DNA of 64,000 bases. Source: Podarcis raffonei. Its lineage: Eukaryota; Chordata; Lepidosauria; Squamata; Lacertidae. The stretch's first letter is position 1; every line of letters begins with the position of its first letter. The notes below the pieces were generated by a model, which was given only the letters and a program-made list of their open reading frames with translations, searched no databases and was not told the origin of the DNA. The DNA lies in the NCBI RefSeq assembly GCF_027172205.1, contig NC_070614.1:44135001-44199000 (forward strand). Direction: 5' to 3'. A program made the position numbers and the translations under genes. This document shows positions 48,140-58,375 of this stretch, in pieces.

Positions 48140-48954
48140 GAACTCACTAATGATCAAGTTTATAATTCTGGTCCAGGTTAATTTAGCTGCAAGTCTTATT
48201 GTTTGCAAGAGGACTTGCTGGTCTGTTTTCAAATTTTCTGCTATTAATTATCTTTTGGGACTGATGTATTTATTTGGAACAGCATGATTTTTTTATTTGA
48301 TTTTTTTAGGATGCTGTCACAAAATGACTGTCATAGGGGCATGCCCATTGCCAGATTGGTAGCTTTTTCAATTGCTCAGTCACAAAACAACCCAAGCTGA
48401 TTCCTCTGTATTCAGATAAACATGATTTCTTCAAAATCTTTAGTAATTGATTTGAAATCTATACAAAAAACATTGTAATGCAGCAATTACTCTCTTCTTC
48501 ATTCTACATTCATTATACGGTAGCAATTTCTCTCATTTTTGAGTAGTAACTCTGTCGCGCAGTGGTGAATTAATCAACACAGAGTCTTCTTCATAAACAG
48601 AATAAAAGGTTACTGAAGAAAATAAACTTGTTCAGAAACAACATGGTTAAAGAGCATACACAGAGTGCTCATAACAGCTTTCTTAGTCTTCACAGAGGCA
48701 CAGATCTTAGTTACTGATTAACTGTAGTCCTGGAGCTGCTCTTGTCTGCAACAACACAACATACTGGCTGAGACACACACACTCTACACCGAGGCCCACA
48801 GAGATGGCTGGTTACATTTATAGGGAACCCAAGATGAGTCACAAGTCACAGTGACACAACATTTTACTGCTAGCAGCTAGGCTTGAAAGATTTGTGTAGG
48901 CCTTGTGGGCCGCACTGCCTAGGGCTTGCCTGCTTCTGTTCTCAAGAACCTTTG
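48140..48954. other. Intergenic segment between genes D and E
   Basis: Contains the presumed 3' UTR of D and an unassigned stretch at 48530-48950 (AATAAACTTG, ACACACACACTCTAC) that looks repetitive but was not classified. No V2R exon is seen before 48955. Confidence 0.35.
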
Positions 48955-49016
48955 TCTCATGACAAACTCAGCACTACTACATCCTGGCCTTTGTATTTGC
49001 TCTAAAAGAGATAAAT
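48955..49016 (+). pseudogene. V2R exon 2 fragment upstream of gene E
   Basis: The bases from about 48965 read QHYYILAFVFALKEIN, matching the start of V2R exon 2 ([15 protein letters not shown] in gene E). Similarity stops abruptly after AATG. The following bases are part of a LINE reverse transcriptase. No other exon of the same copy is visible nearby, so this is the stub of a lost gene or a copied piece. Confidence 0.65.
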
Positions 49017-49485
49017 GTGCCGAACTGTCCAGTATGATGGCTCAACCTTGAAGGGGTGCCATATAAAGAGTGAGGTGAAACAGGGCTGTGTTCTCATTCC
49101 AACTCTGTTTGGCATATTCTTCTCCCGATTGCGCTCACAGGCTAGTGTGTACATCAACTCAAGGAGTGCTTGGGTTCTAGTCAACCTGGCATGACTCCAG
49201 ACCAAGGCAAAAGTGTGGTGGGTCCTTATCTGAGAGATGTTTTTTGAAGATAATGGAGCCTTGACCTCACACTCTGAGGAAGCTCTATGGACACACATCA
49301 ACCATTTCATGGAAGCCTGCATGGAGTTCAGTGTTACCAGCAGCCTGGTGAAGACCAACATCCTGGGTCACCAGCACTCCATGCCTCAGCATTAGTGATC
49401 ACACACTTGAGGTGGTAGACAATTTTGTATACCTGGGTTCCACTATAATCTTAACCACTCTATCAATATTGAGCTGCACAATTTA
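49017..49485 (+). mobile_element. LINE reverse transcriptase fragment between genes D and E
   Basis: Translation shows the reverse transcriptase core: YDGSTLKGCHIKSEVKQGCV, LIPTLFGIFFSRL, MFFEDNGALTSHSEEAL (a decayed FADD box) and EFSVTSSLVKTNILGHQ, then VVDNFVYLGSTI. Stops and frame shifts are present. It joins the V2R exon 2 stub directly on its left. Confidence 0.65.
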
Positions 49486-49769
49486 TTGGGGAAGTATTCC
49501 ACTGCTGAAAAACTAAGCACTGCTTTAGTTTGTACCTTTTGCAAAACATTATGCCACTTTGACAAATAAAGACCATCCCAACTGCCCATTCCTTTGTGTT
49601 CCATTTCCTCCATTATCTGGGACTTGCTATGGGTCATTGCAAGCCTTTTGTGTCTGTTGTTGACCTGCTGCAGATAAACATTGAAACTTTCTGAACATGT
49701 GTAATAAACATGTTTTCTTCTGCAATGTTCCACACAACCCCTAACTCTGAGCATGCAATTTTCTCCCCT

Positions 49770-49795
49770 GCAATTATTCCAAATTCACCATTGTT
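49770..49795 (+). promoter_or_regulatory. Shared V2R upstream element, gene E
   Basis: CAATTATTCCAAATTCACCA, 276 bp before the ATG. The preceding stretch CTAACTCTGAGCATGCA is also shared with gene F. The second block (AATAAACATGTTTTCTTCTG) begins at 49703 and is followed by CAATGTTCC. Confidence 0.55.
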
Positions 49796-50045
49796 CGTTC
49801 AACTTCTTCATCAGGTCCCGAAGGATTCCTGGTAGCCAAAAGCACAACTATAAACCATGAATGAAGGACTAATTCAGAGCTGAGACTTGGTAAAATTGGG
49901 ATTCCATTATTCTGGTCACTAAAGCTAAATCCTGATTTCAGATCATGAAATGATACACTAAATGTGTGGTCATGCAAGTTGAGATGTGTTATACTCCAGG
50001 ACAATTGAAGGACAATGTGTGAACAGTTGATAATTTCAAGAAGGA

Positions 50046-53000
50046 ATGTTGGTGTGCAAAATGTTGGCTTTAATGGTGCTGCAATTACTGCTGCTGCTTC
50101 AGACAGTGAGCAGCATTCCTACAGCCAAATGTGTGATCGGTAAACCTGCTCCTATTCTTCACAGGTATTATCAGTCAGGGGAGTTCACCATTGGTGTTAT
50201 AATGTCTCAGATCTTCATCATTTACGACCTTATAACATTCAGAAGACATCCCTCTCAGGAGTTGATTGATGACTTTATGTAAGGAGCTGAGTATGTTAAC
50301 CATACCATACTTCTGTCCGAGTATTTTTGGGTAGGGTTTAGTTACAAATATATATATAAATCGTGTGTGTGTGTGTGTTTTAAGAAATCTAAATGGTATA
50401 TTGAAAATAGTATAAGGTAATTATATATATTTTTTAAAAATCAGCACATTATATATAAATAACTTATGATGTCTATATAGGTTATTTTTAAAAAAGAAAA
50501 AATGCTTTCTAGCAAAAATCATCATCATCATCAACAACAACAACAACATCATATGCCACCGATCTGTCTGAGTTGCCCAGTCACTCTGGGTGGCTCACAA
50601 CACAAAATAATAAAAACATGGCACAACATCACACACTAAAAACTTTATTGAGCAGGGCTACCTTCAGAAGTCTGTTAGAAATCATGTAGCTGTTTTATCT
50701 TCTTGACATTTGCTGGGAGGGTGTTCCACAGGGCAGGCGTGACTACTAAAAAGGCCCTCTGCCTGCATATTGAGGTGGCCTGCTTAATGTAAATAAGGGA
50801 GTTCCAAAGCATAACTCCTGCCGGACTGACTCCTCACAAATGTGACACTTGTAAATGTGCATGTTCAGTAATAGTTGATATATGTATTGTGGAACTAAAG
50901 AAACAGGCAATTCACCATTTACTCCAAAACCATAAAATAACACTCCTACCCAGAATCTACACACAAGTAGGCAATAGATTATCCACAGCCAAGCACTTTA
51001 TCTCTGAAGGTGGTTTTGCTAGATTGCCTTTGCTTCACAAATAAAATGTCATATTGCAAGTTTTCTATGGGATGGAGGACTACTCCCATAAGGAGTAAAC
51101 AAAATTACATTTAGGTTGTAATGGCTGACTATGGATATTCAATTGCCTTCCCAAACAACAGGATATCTATGCATCCATGTCTGCAGAATGAATTGACCAT
51201 GAACTTTGTGCAACATCTAAAAACAAGAATTTCCTCTTTTTCTTTCTTTGAAAAATCAGCTTTATGTGCACCAAAACAGTCTTATATGTCACATGGAGGG
51301 AACCTATCTATGCTATTAACACAATTGAGTCAGTGAGTATGAGTTGTTTTGAACATTGAGCATGTGTGCCCATGTGCTATTGACTTCTAAACAAGCTATG
51401 TCATTGAGCTAATATTTCTAGAAGTCAAATGTCCAGCTCTGTGGGTCAAGGTTCCATCACAAAAACTGGAGGTACAATTTGCCTTAACGTAACATACTTA
51501 GGAAACACATCTTGAACCAAAAAATAATAAGTATTGGTCTCTGAAACTGCTGCATTCTAATATTTCACATGATTCACATTGCAGGATAGTGACACAAAAC
51601 TACCAGCACATCTTAGCCTTAGTATTTGCAGTGAAGGAGATTAATGGAAACCCCCAAATCTTACCCAACATCACTCTGGGTTTTGATGTCTATAATAATC
51701 TGTTTAATACAAAATTCACATACGAGGCCTCATTGAAAGTTCTTTCCACACATGACAAATTCATCCCTAACTACAAATGTGATAACCAGAACAATCTGGT
51801 AATGCTTATTGGAGGTCCTAGTTCCAACATCATTGGACAGACCGCCATGATACTGGGCATCTACAAGATTCCACAGGTAAATTGTGTTTATGGAAACTAT
51901 TTTTAAGATGCAGGTTTTGAGTTGGGAAGTGGAATGTGATATGACTGAAATTAAGAAAACCACTATGCATGCTGCTTAAAGGTCAAATTCTGAGTGAGGC
52001 ATCTCAATTTGAGTGTGATTTCCTTCACATATACATATGAAATGAGAGACCATATCTGAACAGCATGATGAACAATCTTCATTTTGCTGGACACCAAAAT
52101 GACAATATACAAAATGCAGCAAAATACAAAATACAATTGTAGTTTACTCAGTGCAGACCCACTGTAGTTAATGGATATGACTAATGTAGATCCATTTATC
52201 ATAGCGGCTTTGCTTTAACTTAAATGTTAGGATTAGGGGTTCCTTCTGCAGAATCACCCCAACATAAATAGTCAAGTAGCCAATTTACCCAATATCTCCC
52301 CACCTTCTTCCCTTTAGGCTTGCCAGTGTCAACCTCCTGAACTTTCTCCTTGCCATGCTTAACAGACTCCCTATAGAGCAGGGAGAAGGCATCGACATAC
52401 GCCCCTTTCCAAATTCTCTCTTTAGTGGCCTGTAGAAGGTGAAAACCCAGACGTTTCTGCAAAAGAAAGTGCCTCTCTCCTAAATAACCCATGGGGGTTA
52501 GAAGGAGTGCAGATGGTCCTGCATCAATGACCCTAAGGTGGTGGGCAGGGCAGCCAGGAAGGGCCTGATAGCTGAGGCTTGGTCTGATTCAGTGTAAGGC
52601 AGCTTTCAGTATTCCTAAATACAACTTTACTTCATACCCACTGCTGTTTTGCTTTATTCTTTTTAGATCGCATATGCTCCTGCTCCAGATACAAATAGCA
52701 AGCCCCAAGATGCTTTCTTCCACTGGATGTTCCCAAATGGGGCCCAGCAGCATAGGGGGATCCTCCAGTTATTGCTGCACTTCAGATGGATCTGGATTGG
52801 AGTGCTTTACCTCGATGTGCACAGTTCAAAGATTTTTGTACAGAATCTGCTTTCCATGTTTTCCAACAATGGCGTTTGCTTTGACTTCGTCAAAACCATA
52901 CCAGATATAGGATTTTCTAATCAACTCCATGAAATGGCAGAGGAGGCATGTGGGATTATAAATATCACCATGGAAAGCACAGCCAATGCAGTGATCTTTC

Positions 53001-54411
53001 ATGGTGACTATCAGGCCATAATGAACTTAAGAATTTTCCTCGAGCTCTCGAAGTTCGAAGGTCAATCAGTGAGAACAAAGGTCTGGATTATGACAGCAGA
53101 TGTGGATTTCACGTCAATTCCCGTTCAAAGAAGCTGGGACATTCATTTCATCCATGGATCTGTATCGCTTGCAATCTCCTCAAAGGAGGTGGCAGGATTC
53201 CAGGAATTTCTGCAAATGAGGAATCCAACACTGGAAAAAGAGGATGGTTTCCTGTGGGACTTCTGGCAAAAGGTATTTGATTGCTCGCTCCCCAGTTCTG
53301 ATGAAGACGAGAGGGATGGAAATATCTGCACTGGGGAAGAGAAACTGGAGTCTCTTCCTGGATCTGTTTTTGAAATGAGCATGACTGCCCACAGCTACAG
53401 TGTCTACAATGCCATCTATGCTGTGGCACATGCTTTGAATGCCATGTATTCTTCCATATCAAAGCGTAGGACAGTGATGAATGGAGATAGATGGAAGGAC
53501 CAGAATAAGAAGCCACAACAGGTAATCCAACTCACTGAGTTCTGGCAACTTGAAATTCCAATTTCTATGGCATTTCCCTCATCTAACAGATTGAGGTTGA
53601 ATCCTGACAAGACAGAAGTACTGTTTTTGGGGGACAGGGAGCGGGTTGGTGTGGGGGATTCCCTGGTCTTGAATGGGGTAACTGTGCCCCTGAAGGACCA
53701 GGTGCGCAACCTGGGAGTCATTTTGGACTCACAGCTGTCCATGGAGGCGCAGGTTAACTCTGTGTCCAGGGCAGCTGTCTACCAGCTCCACCTGGTACGC
53801 AGGCTAAGACCCTACCTGCCCGCAAACTGTCTCGCCAGAGTGGTGCATGCTCTAGTTATCTCACGCTTGGACTACTGCAACGCGCTCTACGTGGGGCTAC
53901 CTTTGAAGGTGACCCGGAAACTGCAATTAATCCAGAATGCGGCAGCTAGACTGGTGACTGGGAGTGGCCGCCGGGACCACATAACACCGGTTCTGAGAGA
54001 TCTGCATTGGCTCCCAGTACGTTTCCGAGCACGATTCAAAGTGTTGGTGTTGACCTTTAAAGCCCTAAACGGCCTCGGTCCTGTATACCTGAAGGAGCGT
54101 CTCCACCCCCATCGTTCAGCCCGGACACTGAGATCCAGCGCCGAGGGCCTTCTGGCGGTTCCCTCATTGCGAGAAGTGAGGTTACAGGGAACCAGACAGA
54201 GGGCCTTCTCGGTAGTGGCGCCCGCCCTGTGGAACGCCCTCCCATCAGATGTCAAAGAGATAAATAATTACCTGACATTCAGAAGACATCTTAAGGCAGC
54301 CCTGTTCAGGGAAGTTTTTAATATGTAACGCTGTACTGTTTTTAACACTGATTGGGAGCCGCCCAGAGTGGCTGGGGAAACTCAGCCAGATGGGCGGGGT
54401 ATAAATAATAA

Positions 54412-54455
<44 letters not shown>

Positions 54456-56793
54456 CAGACAAAACAGGGATGTGCAACCCATTTCGTCACATAGACACAA
54501 ACAATTAGCATCCAAAGATGCCAGTTTATATCTTTCTTTTTTTCAGCTCCCTCACTTTCTGAGAAGCACCCCATTTAACAACAGTGCTGGAGATGAGGTT
54601 TCCTTTGACCATAATGGGGAATTAGTAGCTGGGTTTGATATTATCAACTGGGTGACATTCACAAACCAGTCCTTCCTTAGAGCAAAAGTTGGAAGGATAG
54701 ATCCTCAGGCACACTCAGAGAATCTGTTCACCATTTCTGATGATGCCATCATATGGCCCAGCAGGTTCAACCAGGTAGGACCCATTTGCATTTAAACATA
54801 TATTTAATTCCCTTCCCAATATCATGAGTGGTTCAGTCTTTAGAAACTGCCTGCTTTTAATCAAATTTGGGATCCTTTTGGAGGGAATGCATGATGTGTA
54901 GAATGAATGAACAAACGAGTCTCAATTTTCAATTCAGGATTGGAAATCCAAGCTCCAGATGGCTTGGTCTACAACTCCTGTCAGTCCCAGGCAACAAGAT
55001 TGCACTGGTGCTCTGAGTGAGTTGCAGTCCAAAAAGTCTGGTGGGCAACAGGTTGACAAATGCAATTGTAAAGCGTAAGCCCATAGTAAAGGAAACCAAT
55101 TACAAATGGGTAGAAACATTAAAAAATGCCCCAATGTTGAGGTGCTGAAATAAAAGAGGGGGGAACTATATTTATTCTCATATTTTGATTTTTTTGTGTA
55201 TGATAAACATTATATTCTTAAATTTGTTGACAGGCACACCCTCTTTCAGTGTGTAATGACAATTGCCTTCCTGGTTATCACAAGACAAAGAAGGAAGGGA
55301 AACCATTTTGCTGTTATGATTGCCATCCCTGTCCAGAGGGGAAGGTTGCAAACCAGAAGGGTAAGAAATGCTGTGTAAACATTATATCTGGCATTTATGT
55401 CATGGTGCTTAGACAAGTTACCATAACATTTCGAGTTATTCATGCTTCTGGTGATGACTGAATAAATGCCACATATTGTTAAAAGGATGTGTGCCATTAT
55501 GGGTAGTATGAGTAGGTACCATTGCTGAAAGCAAGGACCATTTGCCTTTTGAGAAATCTTATGGCTCACGGGCCAGTGGTGGGCATGGCTAGAAGTAATT
55601 GTGGGGTGGAACAAGTGTATGAAGAAAAGTTATTGTAGCACATCCAGACAAAATAGGGCATGATAACTCTGACTATGTGAAAGCTACTGCTGACACAGGA
55701 ATGGAGTTATTAGTGCTCTGAATCTATTATGATCACATTAAAAGCTTAACAGCATGAAAATAATGGAGCATTATATTTCAGCTTTTGGTTCAAACTATGT
55801 ACAGCTGAACATTGATTACTGAGATTAGCTATCTATTTATCCATCCATCCATCCATCCATCTATCTGGAATTTCATATGTATTTCTTCCAGATATGGATG
55901 GCTGCTTCCTGTGTCCCGATGGCCATTATCCAAATATTAACAAGGATTTCTGCCTCCCAAAACCGATAACCTTCTTGTCTTATGAAGAACCTTTGGGAAT
56001 AGGTTTGGCCATTGCTGCTCTCTCCCTTTCTTTCATTACAGCTCTGGTGCTGGGAACCTTTATGAAACACCATGGGACGCCTATTGTCAAAGCCAATAAC
56101 CGGAGCCTTTCCTACACTCTCCTCGTCTCCCTCCTGCTTTCTTTCCTTTGTGCTTTTTTATTCGTTGGTCGACCCAATGCAGTGACGTGCCTCCTTCGAC
56201 AAACTGCTTTTGGTATAATCTTCTCAGTGGCTGTTTCTTGCATGTTGGCCAAAACCATCACCGTGATTCTAGCTTTCATGGCCACCAAGCCAGGATCCAA
56301 AATGAGGAAATGGATGGGGTGGAAAGTGACTGCCTCTATTGTTCTTTCATGCTCCCTTATTCAAGTCACTCTTTGCACTGGTTGGCTGGCAACCTCTCCA
56401 CCGTTCCCAGAATTGGACATGCATTCAGCTATTAGTGAAACCATTGTGCAATGTAATGAAGGGTCAGATGTAATGTTTTATTGTGTATTGGGCTTCATGG
56501 GTTTCTTGGCTATTGTCAGTTTCACTGTGGCTTTCCTAGCCAGGAGATTACCAGACACTTTCCAGGAAACTAAGTCAATCACCTTCAGCATGTTATTGTT
56601 TTGCAGTGTTTGGTTATCCTTCTTCCCTACCCACCTGAGCACCAAAGGCAAATACATGGTGGCTGTTGAGATCTTCTCCATCTTGGCTTCCAGTGCAGGA
56701 TTACTGGGTTGTATCTTTTTCCCAAAATGCTACATTATTTTGCTGAGACCTGATTTGAACAAAAAGGCACATCTAATAAAGAGAATGATTTGA
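50046..56793 (+). CDS. Vomeronasal type-2 receptor, gene E (six exons, intact)
   Basis: Exons: 50046-50278, 51585-51876, 52667-53521, 54547-54774, 55234-55360, 55892-56793, joining to 878 residues. The signal peptide is leucine-rich ([10 protein letters not shown]-like, ending near TVSS), followed by the Venus-flytrap domain with [29 protein letters not shown] and [14 protein letters not shown]. The Cys-rich exon has CHPCPEG, where A-D have CLPCPE or CLPCSE. In the 7TM exon, E-type residues replace the A-D consensus: [33 protein letters not shown] and [13 protein letters not shown] and F therefore form a separate subgroup. An L2-like LINE tail sits in intron 3, and its frame happens to be continuous with exon 3 through the donor. 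All splice sites are GT-AG. Confidence 0.92.
50498..50770 (-). mobile_element. L2/CR1-type LINE 3' fragment in intron 1 of gene E
   Basis: The minus strand matches the ORF end and 3' UTR of the E-intron LINE: a decayed [13 protein letters not shown]-like segment around 50700-50745 and a GAGCCACCCAGAGTGACTGG motif around 50580-50600, followed by a simple-repeat tail. Confidence 0.6.
52565..52622 (+). mobile_element. 3' end of a tRNA-derived SINE, intron 2 of gene E
   Basis: GGTCTGATTCAGTGTAAGGC followed by AGCTTTC and TTCCTAAAT matches the 3' end of the SINEs at 10021 and 61008. The head is missing or too diverged to see. Confidence 0.45.
53590..54455 (+). mobile_element. L2/CR1-type LINE 3' end in intron 3 of gene E
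   Basis: Encodes the last part of a non-LTR reverse transcriptase ORF ([91 protein letters not shown]). The ORF ends at 54328 and is followed by a short 3' UTR (GGGAGCCGCCCAGAGTGGCT) and an ATT microsatellite tail. Comparison with the 146-bp intron 3 of gene F places the insertion after ATCTAACAG. AACAG recurs after the tail and may be a short target duplication. The exact clade (L2 versus CR1) is not settled by eye. Confidence 0.85.
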
Positions 56794-57285
56794 CCATCTT
56801 TTGCTTTGGCCTGTGCTTGAGATTACTTTCCATTATTCTTGTTTGAGTTTCTCTTTCTGCAGGGGTGGTAATAAGTATTAGTAATTCTGTGGCAGATCTC
56901 CTCAGCACATTTTCGGGGTTCATTGGAGAGAAGAAAATGGTCAATTGTTATATTTTCATGATGATAATAATGACAATGGTTATTATATTTATGATGATGA
57001 TGATGATTGTGTTGATTTGGAGCTGTCTGCAACTGCCTCAGGCAAAGCAAGAATCCCACCAAACTGGCATAATTTGGATTCTGTTTCAGGCTGTGGCTGA
57101 ATTCTGTGCACAGCCCTGTCAGTCTACACCTTGGGTAAAACATTATATCATTTCAACATTCCAACCTGCCACATCTTTTCTGGTATTTTACCTTGCATCT
57201 TTGTTTTCTGACATTTTTTATGGATCATTGTAAGCCTTTGTGTCTCTTGCTATTCCACTGCAGTGAATCAGTGAAACTTTCTATG
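56794..57285. other. Intergenic segment between genes E and F
   Basis: The shortest intergenic gap, under 0.9 kb from stop to start. It carries an ATGATG-rich stretch (56956-57008). The right half (57220-57290) is alignable with the same place upstream of gene E (GTAAGCCTTTGTGTCTCTTG), so distal promoter homology extends beyond the two named blocks. Confidence 0.5.
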
Positions 57286-57359
57286 GACACAAAGTAAACA
57301 TATTTTGTTCTGCTTTGTTCCATACAGTATCTAACTCTGAGCATGCAGTTATCTCCCCT

Positions 57360-57385
57360 GTAATTATTCCAAATTAACCATTATT
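57360..57385 (+). promoter_or_regulatory. Shared V2R upstream element, gene F
   Basis: TAATTATTCCAAATTAACCA, 295 bp before the ATG. CTAACTCTGAGCATGCA precedes it as in gene E. The second block (AGTAAACATATTTTGTTCTG) begins at 57293. Confidence 0.55.
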
Positions 57386-57654
57386 GATTTGACTTCGCTC
57401 TCATGTCCCAAAGGAGTTACGGTTGCCAGCTGTAAAAAAATATGAAGCAAGATAGAAGAATGTCATTAACACACCCTGGTGTATTCAGAACCTGGTCTTA
57501 GTGAAGTCAGGACTCCATTATTCTGATAACTGATACTTCATCCCAACTTCAAACCATAGCATAAAACTCTGGTTTTGTGGTTGTTAGTGAGGACTATGCT
57601 CAGGGGCACTCGAAGGACAATGTGGGAACAGGTGAAGGATTGCCATTGTACAAG

Positions 57655-58341
57655 ATGCTGACATTTGTGGTGTTGGGATTACTGTTCCTCCCTCAAACAG
57701 TAAGCAGGATATCTGCTGTTAAATGCGCAACGAGTGAGCCTATTCCTATTCTTCACAAGTATTTTCAATCAGGGGAGCTCACTATTGCTGGCATAATTTC
57801 TCAGATCTACATCCTTTATGATCCAATCACGTTTGAAAGACATCCCTATCAGGAGCTGATTGATGATTTCATGTAAGGAACCGAGTCTGATGGCCTTCCC
57901 ATGCCTTTTTCCAAGTAATATTTTGGACTAGTGTGGTTTGGCATTTACTGCAGTAGAGTGGAGGTTTACTTAAACAAATTCATTTATGCGTTGGAGCTTT
58001 AAACTACTTAATGCAAAGTTCTGTAATACTGTACATAATAAAAATCAGCATAACTAAATAATATTGTGAGGGGCATATGCAAGAGCTGTGGTGACCTTGC
58101 TATCTCTGAATAAGCAGAAGAATATATTTTGTAAGCATATAAAACAGTGCAATGAAGATGTCTGCCTAATATTAAAAGGCAGCACATTCTAAAGCACAGT
58201 TGCTATCACATGGAAGATAAACTCCTACTCAGAAACGCAGAACAAATATTATATGACATTTGTAAATTTGCAGGTTACTACCAATGCATCCTTCTTTGTT
58301 CAAAAAGGTTTCCAAACTCTGCTTATGCTACATGTCATTGC

Positions 58342-58375
<34 letters not shown>

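Noticed and set aside
52727-54328. A 533-residue receptor-reverse transcriptase fusion gene
   Set aside because: Exon 3 has a normal donor at 53522 and the LINE lies in the intron, as comparison with gene F shows. Kept only as a read-through curiosity.
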